Source: CAIMUM01 sp034429715
Lineage (GTDB): Bacteria; Chloroflexota; Dehalococcoidia; GIF9; UBA5629
Reading direction: 5' to 3'
Assembly (NCBI GenBank): GCA_034429715.1
Contig: DAOUFR010000058.1
Span: 14,399 to 78,398 of the forward strand
DNA: 64,000 nucleotides
Part shown: positions 1-8,329 of the stretch, piece by piece
Layout: the number at the start of each line of letters is the position of its first letter
How positions within the stretch are numbered: position 1 is the stretch's first letter
Made by a program: the position numbers and the translations under genes
Notes under the pieces: generated by a model
What the model was told of the DNA's origin: nothing
What the model saw: the letters and a program-made list of their open reading frames with translations, nothing else
The model's database searches: none

Positions 1-1
1 C

Positions 2-1054
2 CAGAAAGAAGACCTGGTTGGTTGTTGCGCGCAGACTGATGTGAAGGGAGACAGAATGAAACGTCCAAGTCAGCAGAAGGATCCGGACTTATATTTGAGG
101 ATTATTGAGAAAAAAAGCGATGGCGTTATAGTTCAGGGTTGCAAACTGCATAATTCTGAAGCTTCGTACGCTGATGAGATACTGGTTGTACCGACCCGTT
201 CGCTGCTGCCGGAGGAAAAAGACTGGGCGATAGCTTTTGCTATACCTGCAGATTGGGAAGGTGTGACGCAAGTAGTGACGATTCATAACCTGAGGGAACG
301 AAAACATTTCAGGAAAGGATTTATGCAGGGAGCTACTGATTCATACACAATATTTGATAAGTGTTTCATTCCCTGGGAAAGGGTATTTCTTTGCGGTGAG
401 ACAGTTCATGGCTCCGTAGGCGCGCTGCTTTTTGCGCTTTTCCACAGGCACAGTTTCTCCGGATGTAAACCTGCGTTGGGTGATCATTTAGTGGGGACGG
501 CAGCATTAATAGCTGAATATAACGGCATTGAGAGGGCAGGACATGTAAGAGCTAAGCTGGCGGAGTTGATACGCGTCTCGGAACTCGGCTACGCTGCAGG
601 TTTTACAGCGTCGGAACTTGCCATGCCGAAAGTGTACATGCCCGGTGTTGGTGTGGTCCCCTATGGTCCTGGCAGCTATTTCCCCGATTCGATCTATTGC
701 AATGTTGGTCGTTGCCTGACAGGCGAGGCCGTTTACAGAGAGTCCGAGATCATTTGCGACCTTGCCGGTGGGATTCCGGCCACATTTCCGCATGAAGCTG
801 ATTTCTTGAATCCTAAAACGCGTGGCTTTCTTGAAAAATATACGATGCGTAATCCAAATAAGAAGATAGAGAATGCTATCAAGTTGTGGATGCATGTTGG
901 TGATATGTTGTGTTCCGCTTCTGGCGGCATCTGGATGGTGGGAAATTATCACGGTGGCGGCTCACCCGTTATGGAGACAATAGCTATAACTGCACAATAC
1001 GATATCGAAGACCGCAAGCAGATAGTCAAGAAGGTGGCCGGTATGGAGGACTGA
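2..1054 (+). CDS. 4-hydroxybutyryl-CoA dehydratase family protein, 5'-truncated by the window edge
   Basis: The frame is open to the left edge, so the N-terminal part, including the region of the two N-terminal cluster cysteines, lies outside the window. The visible 350 residues are homologous along their length to the next gene. Family members (AbfD type) use FAD and a [4Fe-4S] cluster to dehydrate 4-hydroxybutyryl-CoA to crotonyl-CoA. The motif HRHSFSGCKPA at nt 443-475 retains the cluster His and Cys, but the residue matching AbfD Tyr296 is Phe (codon 455-457). The GGGSP-x-ME motif with the conserved Glu is present near the C-terminus. An oxygen-dependent 4-hydroxyphenylacetate hydroxylase is a less likely alternative because the HRHS...C cluster motif is kept. 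The loss of the tyrosine suggests an altered reaction or a regulatory subunit. It probably forms an operon with the following paralog. Confidence 0.85.
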   Translation, partial: QKEDLVGCCAQTDVKGDRMKRPSQQKDPDLYLRIIEKKSDGVIVQGCKLHNSEASYADEILVVPTRSLLPEEKDWAIAFAIPADWEGVTQVVTIHNLRERKHFRKGFMQGATDSYTIFDKCFIPWERVFLCGETVHGSVGALLFALFHRHSFSGCKPALGDHLVGTAALIAEYNGIERAGHVRAKLAELIRVSELGYAAGFTASELAMPKVYMPGVGVVPYGPGSYFPDSIYCNVGRCLTGEAVYRESEIICDLAGGIPATFPHEADFLNPKTRGFLEKYTMRNPNKKIENAIKLWMHVGDMLCSASGGIWMVGNYHGGGSPVMETIAITAQYDIEDRKQIVKKVAGMED

Positions 1055-1139
1055 GACTCACGATTTAATAGCGGATTACAGATACGAAGCAGCTTAATAA
1101 TATTATAACCCAAAACATTGGTAAAAGGAGGATAAATCA

Positions 1140-2618
1140 GTGATTTCATCCAGCGAATACAGAAAAAGGCTAAGCAAACTCAGGCGCAATATATATAATG
1201 ATGGTAGTCTGGTGGACCGGGAATACGATCGATTGCAAGGCGCAATAAACGTACTGGCCAGAGGCTATGATATTGTGACTGATCCGGAGTTCAAGGAATA
1301 TGAAGATATACTTACTGCTACTTCCCATTTGACTGGAGAAAAGATAAATCGCTTCAACCATATCCATCGTAGTGTCCAGGATCTGCTTGCTAAACAGAGA
1401 ATGACGCGATTGACAACGCAGCAGGTTGGAGGCTGTATCGCACGCTGCATGGGTATAGATTCAACCAATGCGCTTTCAGTTATAACATACCTTACTGACC
1501 AGAAATATGGCACAGAGTACCATAAACGCTTCGAGGCTTGGCTAAAGGATTTCCAAATTAATGATCGCACAGCTTGCTGTGCTCAGACCGATGTTAAAGG
1601 TAACCGACCCTGGCGCCCACACCAACAAAAAGACCTCGACCTTTATCTAAGGGTCGTGGAGAAGAAGAGCGACGGCATTGTAGTCAGAGGCGCTAAGGTA
1701 CATAACTCATGGGCCTCAGTTGTGGAGCAAATTAACGTTATACCGACCAGGGCATTAACGAAAGAAGAAGGAGACTGGGCGGTGGCTTTCAACGTTCCTG
1801 CAGATGCCGATGGCATCAAACAGATAGTTAGTGTTACCAAGGCAGATCTGCCTGAAGGTATGACGGGTCCTGGGCCCTTTGGAAGTGCTGATTCCATGAC
1901 TGTATTTGATAATGTATTTATTCCCTGGGACCACGTTTTTCTCTGCGGTGAGTCAGAAATGGGCGGCTATTTAGCGTTGCTTTTCGCTCTATATCACCGG
2001 CACAGCTATACTGGATGCAAGCCCGCCATGACTGACATCCTGACCGGAGCCGTGGCCCTCATGGCTGAGGTCAATGGTATCGAAAAGGAGCACCATGTAA
2101 GGGAGAAGTTGTCCGAAATGATCTGTACATCGGAACTCTGCTACGGAAGCGGCATCGCCGCCGCGGTCAATGCCTCGAAGTCACCTTCTGGAACTTTTAT
2201 ACCTGATATGATGTATTGCAATGTTAGCCGCAGGCATGCGGGAATTAATATTTATCATGAGTATGACATACTGGCAGATATTGCAGGGGGTATGCCTGCA
2301 ACTTTGCCACGTCCCAAGGACTGGACCAACGAGGAAACACGTCCCTTCATAGAGAAATACATGGCCCGTAATCCCGATGTCAAAGTTGAGGACGTGCTCA
2401 AGGCTTTCTATTTCGTACAGACCTTTTCCTGCACTGAGATTGCCGGGGTATCACAATATGCCGGTGTTCACGGAGGCGGTTCACCCAGAATGGAGCAGAT
2501 AGCTATAATGGGAGCTTATAATCTGGAAAATCCAAAAAATATTGCCAAAAGGCTGGCCGGAATTGAAACGGGCAAACCGTACACATTCGATCGCCTGGGT
2601 ATCACGCCTATCCTATGA
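1140..2618 (+). CDS. abfD: 4-hydroxybutyryl-CoA dehydratase/vinylacetyl-CoA isomerase family (AbfD-like)
   Basis: This 492-residue protein has the full length of AbfD. Cys99 and Cys103 in the CIARC motif sit at the same numbers as the cluster ligands of the Clostridium aminobutyricum enzyme. His286 and Cys293 in HRHSYTGC match ligands His292 and Cys299, Tyr290 matches catalytic Tyr296, and Glu452 in GGGSPRME matches Glu455. All residues expected for radical dehydration of a 4-hydroxyacyl-CoA are therefore present. The start is GTG at 1140, placed 8 nt after AAAGGAGG. It lies 85 bp after its diverged paralog and is followed by a hairpin terminator. The true substrate could be another 4-hydroxyacyl-CoA. 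Both genes look somewhat richer in A+T than the purine operon to their right. Confidence 0.88.
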   Translation: MISSSEYRKRLSKLRRNIYNDGSLVDREYDRLQGAINVLARGYDIVTDPEFKEYEDILTATSHLTGEKINRFNHIHRSVQDLLAKQRMTRLTTQQVGGCIARCMGIDSTNALSVITYLTDQKYGTEYHKRFEAWLKDFQINDRTACCAQTDVKGNRPWRPHQQKDLDLYLRVVEKKSDGIVVRGAKVHNSWASVVEQINVIPTRALTKEEGDWAVAFNVPADADGIKQIVSVTKADLPEGMTGPGPFGSADSMTVFDNVFIPWDHVFLCGESEMGGYLALLFALYHRHSYTGCKPAMTDILTGAVALMAEVNGIEKEHHVREKLSEMICTSELCYGSGIAAAVNASKSPSGTFIPDMMYCNVSRRHAGINIYHEYDILADIAGGMPATLPRPKDWTNEETRPFIEKYMARNPDVKVEDVLKAFYFVQTFSCTEIAGVSQYAGVHGGGSPRMEQIAIMGAYNLENPKNIAKRLAGIETGKPYTFDRLGITPIL

Positions 2619-2641
2619 GGATGGTGATCACTATCATAGCA

Positions 2642-2676
2642 AAAAGGAGCTGCCTATAATACGGACAGCTCCTTTT
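2642..2676 (+). terminator. Rho-independent terminator after the dehydratase pair
   Basis: An 11-bp perfect stem (AAAAGGAGCTG / CAGCTCCTTTT) encloses a 13-nt loop and ends in TTTT, 23 nt after the stop codon of the upstream gene. It separates the dehydratase pair from the purine operon. Confidence 0.85.
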
Positions 2677-2802
2677 AATATTAAACAAGAAAACGTGATT
2701 AAGTAACTGTTGAACACGTCGAGCGCCTGTGTCGCAGCCAATAACGTTCCGGGTACCGGGCCTGCCCATCATCTTCCTGGCGATGTCAGCCCGTGCGGTG
2801 TA

Positions 2803-2831
2803 TTGACCATGCTGCTTTAAAACCGTATAAT
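2803..2831 (+). promoter_or_regulatory. Consensus housekeeping promoter of the purine operon
   Basis: TTGACC at 2803-2808 and a perfect TATAAT at 2826-2831 are separated by exactly 17 nt. The predicted transcription start (about 2837-2841) is only 5-9 nt before the purF ATG, so the mRNA would be almost leaderless. Confidence 0.75.
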
Positions 2832-2845
2832 TCACGTGCAACCCG

Positions 2846-4276
2846 ATGCATGATTTGCACGAAAGCTGTGGCATTTTCGGTATTTACGCCCCCGGAGTAG
2901 ATGTAGCCCGTATCTCTTTCTTTGCTCTGTTTGCCCTTCAGCATCGCGGGCAGGAAAGCGCGGGTATAGCTACGGTCGAGGGTGGAAAGATCTATATCCA
3001 TACGGATATGGGGCTTGTTTCACACGCATTCAACGAGGAAGAGTTGCTGCGTCTCAAGGGCAATATCGCCATCGGCCATAACCGATACTCCACCACAGGC
3101 TCCAGCGTTGCCTGCAATGCCCAGCCTATCCTGGCGGGCACCACTGACTTGCAGGTGGCCCTGGCCCATAACGGCAATATAATCAACAGCGCCGCCCTGC
3201 GGGCCAGTCTGGAGGAGCAGAGCTTCAAATTCAACTCGTCCACCGACTCGGAGGTGATCGGCTACCTGATGATCAGCTCTCCCGAGAAAGAGATAGAAGC
3301 AAAAATCAAGTACGCCATGCGTCGTCTGCAGGGGGCCTACTCCCTGGTTATACTGGCAGGAGAAAGGCTCTACGGCGTGCGCGATCCCATGGGCGTCAGG
3401 CCGCTGTCGCTGGGGACCATCGACGGCGGGTGGGTGCTGGCATCCGAGACGTGTGCTTTCGATAATATCGGCGCCCAGTTCGTCAGGGAGATAGAGCCCG
3501 GCGAGATTGTTACAATCGATGGTAACGGCGTGCGCAGCACACGTATCGAAAGCGAACGTAAGGCCCTCTGTATATTCGAATTTATCTACTTTGCCCGGCC
3601 CGACAGCCTGCTCAACGGTAAACTGATTTACTCCGCCCGGGAGCAGATGGGCGCAATACTGTCCAGGGAGTACCCGGTGGATGCCGATATGGTAATGGGT
3701 GTACCCGATTCAGCCACGGCCGCCGGAATAGGTTACGCCAGGGCTTCGGGCATCCCCTACCATGAAGGCCTGCTCAAGAACCGCTATGTGGCGCGTACCT
3801 TTATTGCACCGGACCAGCGCCTGCGCGAACTGGGGGTCAGGCTGAAGTTCAACCCATTGACTCAGGAGATATCCGGCAAGCGACTGGTTGTAGTGGATGA
3901 CAGCATCGTGCGCGGCACTACCACGCCTCGTGTTATCAACATGCTGAAAAAAGCCGGGGCCAGGGAGGTGCATATGAGGATCTGCGCACCGCCCATACGC
4001 TACCCCTGCTTTTTCGGCGTCGATATGGCTACGCGCTGGGAGTTGATAGCAGCGCATAAAACCGTGCCCGAGGTCAGAGACGCCATCGGCGCAGACACGC
4101 TCGGCCACATCAGCATGGACGGACTGATCGAGGCAGTAGGGCTGCCCAAGGAGATATTCTGCACCGCTTGCTTTACCGGCCAGTACCCGATGCCGGTGCA
4201 GCTTGAGATGGACAAGTTACAACTGGAGACTCTTCCTTTAGACGTGGCAAGGAGCCTCAGTGAAATCGAAACCTAA
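2846..4276 (+). CDS. purF: Amidophosphoribosyltransferase
   Basis: It catalyses the first committed step of purine synthesis, PRPP plus glutamine to phosphoribosylamine. The 476-residue protein begins with a short leader of seven residues before Cys8 (CGIFGI), the Ntn glutaminase nucleophile, so processing as in the Bacillus enzyme is expected. The PRPP-binding signature VVVDDSIVRGTT is at residues 348-359. Cys242, Cys388 and the CTAC pair Cys439/Cys442 match the four [4Fe-4S] ligands of the Bacillus-type enzyme, whose cluster makes the protein oxygen-sensitive. The ATG at 2846 is the only possible start, because an in-frame stop lies at 2828. No Shine-Dalgarno sequence precedes it, consistent with the near-leaderless promoter. 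The gene overlaps purM by 17 bp. Confidence 0.96.
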   Translation: MHDLHESCGIFGIYAPGVDVARISFFALFALQHRGQESAGIATVEGGKIYIHTDMGLVSHAFNEEELLRLKGNIAIGHNRYSTTGSSVACNAQPILAGTTDLQVALAHNGNIINSAALRASLEEQSFKFNSSTDSEVIGYLMISSPEKEIEAKIKYAMRRLQGAYSLVILAGERLYGVRDPMGVRPLSLGTIDGGWVLASETCAFDNIGAQFVREIEPGEIVTIDGNGVRSTRIESERKALCIFEFIYFARPDSLLNGKLIYSAREQMGAILSREYPVDADMVMGVPDSATAAGIGYARASGIPYHEGLLKNRYVARTFIAPDQRLRELGVRLKFNPLTQEISGKRLVVVDDSIVRGTTTPRVINMLKKAGAREVHMRICAPPIRYPCFFGVDMATRWELIAAHKTVPEVRDAIGADTLGHISMDGLIEAVGLPKEIFCTACFTGQYPMPVQLEMDKLQLETLPLDVARSLSEIET

Positions 4277-5285
4277 GGGCGCTTATGCCCAGGCCGGTGT
4301 CGACATATCGGCTGCCGATAAGACCAAGGAACTGATTAAGGAACTGGTGCGGCCGACGTTCGGCCCCGAGGTGTTGACCGATATCGGGCATTTCGGCGCT
4401 TTCTTCAAGCTGAAAAAGTACAGGGACCCCGTGCTCGTCTCCAGCTCCGACGGCGTGGGCACCAAGCTGAAGATAGCCGTTCTTATGGACAAGCACGATA
4501 CGGTCGGCATGGACCTGGTCAACCATTGCGTTAACGACATACTCTGCAGCGGCGCCAGCCCCCTCTTTATGCTGGACTATGTGGCCCTGGGCAAGCTGCA
4601 CCCGCACAAGGTGGCGGCCATAGTGTCCGGCCTGGCACAAGCCTGCAGGGAGGTGGGCTGCGCTCTGATCGGCGGCGAGACGGCCGAAATGCCCGGCATG
4701 TACAAATCGGCAGACTACGACCTGGCGGGATTCATCGTGGGTGTGGTGGAAAAAAATAGTCTGATCAGCGGTGAGAAGATCAGCGAAGGCGATACCGTGA
4801 TCGGGCTTGCGTCAACAGGCCTGCATACAAACGGTTACTCGCTGGTACGCAAGGTGTTCAACATCGACCATGATTCGCTAACACTCAAGGTGATACATCC
4901 CGAGCTGGGCAGGACCCTGGGAGAGGAGCTGCTCGTGCCTCACCCCTGCTATTACAATGATCTAAAACCCTACCTGGGGGAGGTCCACGGCATCGCGCAT
5001 ATAACCGGTGGAGGGCTTGTGGGGAATATACCGCGAATCCTGCCTCAAAGCTGTTCGGTGGAGCTGGACAGGTCATCCTGGACGACGCCTGCCATATTTG
5101 AGCTCATTCAGAAGAGAGGCAATGTCAGGGATGAAGAGATGTTCCGCGTCTTCAATATGGGCGTGGGCATGGTCGTGCTCTGCGATAAGGAATGCTCCGA
5201 TAAAATATTGCAGACCGTGACCGGTGCGAGCGTAATCGGCAGGGTTATCAAGGCCAATGGCAGCGAGAGAGTGATAATACGGTAA
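4260..5285 (+). CDS. purM: Phosphoribosylformylglycinamidine cyclo-ligase (AIR synthase)
   Basis: This enzyme makes aminoimidazole ribonucleotide from FGAM using ATP. The 341-residue protein is full length for the family, with SSDGVGTKLKIA near the N-terminus, the GGETAEMPGMY motif mid-protein and GGGLVGNIPR near residue 250. The start is GTG at 4260 inside the 3' end of purF, so the two are translationally coupled. It is followed after 10 nt by purH. The other pathway genes (purD, purN, purL, purE and so on) are not in the window. Confidence 0.96.
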   Translation: MKSKPKGAYAQAGVDISAADKTKELIKELVRPTFGPEVLTDIGHFGAFFKLKKYRDPVLVSSSDGVGTKLKIAVLMDKHDTVGMDLVNHCVNDILCSGASPLFMLDYVALGKLHPHKVAAIVSGLAQACREVGCALIGGETAEMPGMYKSADYDLAGFIVGVVEKNSLISGEKISEGDTVIGLASTGLHTNGYSLVRKVFNIDHDSLTLKVIHPELGRTLGEELLVPHPCYYNDLKPYLGEVHGIAHITGGGLVGNIPRILPQSCSVELDRSSWTTPAIFELIQKRGNVRDEEMFRVFNMGVGMVVLCDKECSDKILQTVTGASVIGRVIKANGSERVIIR

Positions 5286-5295
5286 GGGGGTAGCC

Positions 5296-6828
5296 ATGCG
5301 AGCAATCCTGAGCGTTTCCAATAAATCAGGGCTGGTCGATTTCGCTAAAAAGCTGGGGAGTCTCAAGGTCGAGATATTCAGCACCGGCGGCACCAGGAAA
5401 TCGTTGACCGATTCAGGCCTTAAAGTACGCAGCATATCGGACATTACCGGATTTCCCGAGATACTGGACGGCCGGGTTAAAACGCTGCACCCCGCGGTGC
5501 ATGGCGGGATACTTGCGCGGCGCGACCTGGACCGGCATATGCAGGAGCTTGGCGATCATAAGATCGGCTTGATCGACCTGGTGGTGGTCAACCTGTATCC
5601 CTTTGTCGAGACCGTTTCCAAAGCGGAAGTGACGCTGGAAGACGCGCTGGAGAATATCGATATCGGCGGCCCGACTATGATCAGGGCTGCGGCCAAGAAT
5701 TTCCCGGCCGTTCTGGTGGTGGTGGACCCGGCGGACTATGATGAACTGATAGAAAAACTGAAGGCGGGACAGGTCGACACGGCCTTCCGCCGCAAGCTGG
5801 CGCAGAAAGCGTTTCAGCATGTTGCGCTCTATGACACGGCTATCTCACAGTACCTGCTGGAAGGCGAGACCTTCCCCGGGGACCTTACTCTGGCCCTGAG
5901 CAAAATGTATAACCTTCGCTACGGCGAAAACCCGCATCAGCCTGCGGCGCTGTACGTTGAGAAGGTGGCGGGGCATAACCCCCGGGGTATCACCCAGGTC
6001 AAACGGCACTCCGGGCCCGAGCTTTCTTTCAACAACTTCCTTGATATCGACTCGGCATGGAATGTGGTGAGCGATTTTGTGGAGCCCGCCGTGGCGGTCA
6101 TCAAGCACACAAATCCCTGCGGCCTGTGCAGCAACAACGACCTTGTCGAAGCCTACGGCAGGGCGCTGGCCGGTGACCCCGTGGCAGCCTTCGGGGGTAT
6201 CGTGGCCGTGAACAGGGTAATGGATATCGCCCTGGCCACCGAGGTGGATAAGACGCATTTCGATGCAATCATAACGGGAGGGTATACGGAGGAGGCGCTG
6301 GCATTGCTGGGCCGCAAGAAGAGCCTGCGGCTGCTGTCCATGCCGGCTGAGCCGCCGGCTCCCGGGGGAAAAGCGGTGGAGTTTCGCCCTATTAGAGGAG
6401 GATTCCTCGCGCAGCTCAAGGATTTTTATACGGAAGAAGAATTCAAGCCCAGGGTCGTAACCAAACGCGCGCCGAGCGAGAGAGAATGGGAAGACCTCTT
6501 CTTCGCCTGGAAGGTGGTCAAGCATATTAAATCGAACGGCATAACGCTGGCCAGGGACCGCACGCTGCTGGGCATGGGAGCGGGCCAGCCCAACCGGTCT
6601 GTCAGCGCCCAGATCGCCCTGGAGCGGGCAGGCGGAAAATCGAAGGGGGCTGTGCTGGGCTCGGATGCCTTCATCCCCTTCCCTGATACGGTGGAGCTGG
6701 CCGCAGCCGGCGGGGTGACGGCCATAATACAGGTGGGCGGATCGATCAGGGACCAGCAGTCCATCGATGCGGCCGACAAGCACGGCATGGCCATGGTTTT
6801 CACAGGAGTCAGGCATTTCAAGCATTGA
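5296..6828 (+). CDS. purH: Bifunctional AICAR formyltransferase/IMP cyclohydrolase
   Basis: It performs the last two steps of IMP synthesis. The 510-residue protein has an N-terminal MGS-like cyclohydrolase domain (from RAILSVSNKSGLVDFA, with the STGGT and GRVKTLHP motifs) and a C-terminal formyltransferase domain containing the KHTNPCG motif, ending in the typical GVRHFKH. ATG at 5296 follows AAGGGGG. It is the third gene of the purF-purM-purH operon, and its stop codon overlaps a possible TTG start of the next frame at 6825. Confidence 0.96.
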   Translation: MRAILSVSNKSGLVDFAKKLGSLKVEIFSTGGTRKSLTDSGLKVRSISDITGFPEILDGRVKTLHPAVHGGILARRDLDRHMQELGDHKIGLIDLVVVNLYPFVETVSKAEVTLEDALENIDIGGPTMIRAAAKNFPAVLVVVDPADYDELIEKLKAGQVDTAFRRKLAQKAFQHVALYDTAISQYLLEGETFPGDLTLALSKMYNLRYGENPHQPAALYVEKVAGHNPRGITQVKRHSGPELSFNNFLDIDSAWNVVSDFVEPAVAVIKHTNPCGLCSNNDLVEAYGRALAGDPVAAFGGIVAVNRVMDIALATEVDKTHFDAIITGGYTEEALALLGRKKSLRLLSMPAEPPAPGGKAVEFRPIRGGFLAQLKDFYTEEEFKPRVVTKRAPSEREWEDLFFAWKVVKHIKSNGITLARDRTLLGMGAGQPNRSVSAQIALERAGGKSKGAVLGSDAFIPFPDTVELAAAGGVTAIIQVGGSIRDQQSIDAADKHGMAMVFTGVRHFKH

Positions 6829-6863
6829 GCAAAGGCGGTAAAATAGCAGCAGGCGGTGCAACT

Positions 6864-7217
6864 ATGCTGATGATAAATATCGATACATTCAACCAGGCCC
6901 GGGCCAAGCTCGGGAATACTGCGACCAGGCGTGAGGGCATCGAGGAACTGCGTAAGTTCCTGGATATAAAGCAGGCGCACCTGTGGCGGTCGGAAGTCAT
7001 AGCTCCCTGCTGCGGCAACCTGGGCGGATTCGCCTGCCAGCTGAGCGAGGAAACACAGCTCCTGGAGAAAGCGCTGCCCCTGCTGGAAAATGACGACCTG
7101 GACGGGGCGAAGCCCATGCTCGACCGGCTGGCGCAGCTGATTGGCTACGGCATGGGACAGAAGGAGACGCCGGACCTCATCCGGCGGCTGACCAACTCCC
7201 CCGGGCCATCTCATTAG
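6864..7217 (+). CDS. Small hypothetical protein downstream of purH
   Basis: I do not recognise this family. The frame is open from a TTG at 6825 that overlaps the purH stop, but the ATG at 6864 (or ATG 6870) is the more credible start, giving about 117 residues. The protein is soluble and mostly helical in appearance, with a single cysteine-rich patch (CCGNLGGFAC) near the middle and an acidic, leucine-rich second half. Its position directly after purH and before a Rid-family gene on the same strand suggests co-transcription with the purine operon. No function is proposed. Confidence 0.55.
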   Translation: MLMINIDTFNQARAKLGNTATRREGIEELRKFLDIKQAHLWRSEVIAPCCGNLGGFACQLSEETQLLEKALPLLENDDLDGAKPMLDRLAQLIGYGMGQKETPDLIRRLTNSPGPSH

Positions 7218-7248
7218 AAACAACTATAACTGGTTGTCGGAGGAAGAC

Positions 7249-7653
7249 ATGAGTAAGAGGCGGGCAATTATACCCAAAGGCTGGGAGATCTACGAGCACC
7301 TTACCTTTGCGCCGGCCGTGCGCAGGGGCAATATGCTCTACATCTCGGGCACCGATGCCACGGAGATCGACCTTCAGACCGGCAAACTGTTAATCAGGGG
7401 AGACATCGTGCAGCAGTACCGAACGATCTTTCTCAAGATGAAAACCATACTGGATGCGGCCGGCGCTACCTTTGATGACGTGGTCTGGACCTGCGACTAT
7501 ATAAAAACCAAAGAAGGGTACAAGGGGACGGCGGCTGTGCGACGGGAGTTCTTCGGCGCCAGCTTCCCCGCCTCCACCGGCATAGTGGTCCAGGACCTTC
7601 TGAGCAGGGACGCCCTGGTTGAGATGGACGCCGTAGCCATGCTCGACGGATAA
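7249..7653 (+). CDS. Rid (YjgF/YER057c/UK114) family protein lacking the catalytic arginine
   Basis: The 134-residue protein has the Rid fold signatures: the ISGTDA strand near the N-terminus, a central helix with FLKMKTILDAAG, and the C-terminal block FPASTGIVVQDLLSRDALVEMDAVAM. Canonical RidA deaminates reactive 2-aminoacrylate-type imines using an arginine in the ARS motif. Here that site reads AST, so imine deaminase activity is doubtful and the protein belongs with the non-RidA subgroups. ATG 7249 is chosen over an upstream in-frame TTG (7234) because CGGAGGA lies 5 nt before it. The stop is one base before the next gene. Confidence 0.85.
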   Translation: MSKRRAIIPKGWEIYEHLTFAPAVRRGNMLYISGTDATEIDLQTGKLLIRGDIVQQYRTIFLKMKTILDAAGATFDDVVWTCDYIKTKEGYKGTAAVRREFFGASFPASTGIVVQDLLSRDALVEMDAVAMLDG

Positions 7654-7654
7654 C

Positions 7655-8329
7655 ATGCACAAGACTGTAGTCATCGCCCACCGCGGCTTCCACAGGGACT
7701 TTCCCGAGAATACGCTGGAGGCTTTTAAAGCCGCCCTCGATCTAGGGGCGGACGGGGTCGAGTTCGACGTGCAGGAGACCGCGGACGGTGGATTCGTTAT
7801 CCATCATGATGCGGATATAGGTGGAAGCAGCATCGGCAGCCTTTCGCTGGCCGACCTGGCCGGGCGCAGGGTGGCAGGCGGCTACCGCATACCCACACTG
7901 CAGGAAGCGCTGAATATACTGGGCAAAGGGCTGGTGCTTCTGGTCGAGCTCAAACAGGTGCGTTCCCCGGACAAATTCCTGACCATACTGCGCAGCTATG
8001 TCGATAAGGCGTGGACGGTGCTGGTCTCTTTTGATGCCGCCCTGATCGAGAGACTGGCAGTGCTGGCGCCTGAGTTGCCCCGCGCTGTTATCAGCGAGCC
8101 CAAAGATAGCGGGCATAAGGTTGCCTCAGCCGGGACCGCCGGTTTCGCTCAGCTGGCCGCCGGTATGGTAACGGGCGATCTGGTTGAAAAAGCGCATGCC
8201 AGAGGAGACCTGGTGTTCGTCTGGGACGGCGGGGATGAGGAAACGATGAGACGGGCTGTGCGCTGCGGACCTGACGTGATCATGACCGACCGTCCCGATA
8301 TCGTGATCAGGGAAATCCGGAAGCTATAA
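7655..8329 (+). CDS. Glycerophosphodiester phosphodiesterase family protein
   Basis: The 224-residue GDPD TIM-barrel hydrolyses glycerophosphodiesters to glycerol-3-phosphate and an alcohol. The diagnostic N-terminal signature is complete: His9-Arg10, Glu18-Asn19 (ENT), Glu37 and Asp39 (EFDVQ) and His51 (HHD). The EL-K motif follows in LLVELKQV. No signal peptide is seen, so the enzyme is cytoplasmic. The ATG is 2 nt after the Rid-like stop, indicating an operon. The 3' end overlaps the convergent methyltransferase gene by 6 bp. Substrate specificity cannot be read from the sequence. Confidence 0.9.
   Translation: MHKTVVIAHRGFHRDFPENTLEAFKAALDLGADGVEFDVQETADGGFVIHHDADIGGSSIGSLSLADLAGRRVAGGYRIPTLQEALNILGKGLVLLVELKQVRSPDKFLTILRSYVDKAWTVLVSFDAALIERLAVLAPELPRAVISEPKDSGHKVASAGTAGFAQLAAGMVTGDLVEKAHARGDLVFVWDGGDEETMRRAVRCGPDVIMTDRPDIVIREIRKL

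Noticed and set aside
1..2618. 4-hydroxyphenylacetate 3-hydroxylase (HpaB) annotation
   Set aside because: The second copy has all four [4Fe-4S] ligands of AbfD, which oxygen-dependent hydroxylases lack.
2680..2802. Remnant gene between the terminator and the purine promoter
   Set aside because: Open frames on both strands are short and none matches a family I recognise.
5845..6861. Long minus-strand open frame (338 codons) opposite purH
   Set aside because: It lies wholly over a clearly conserved gene, has no family motif and reflects codon bias of the real gene.
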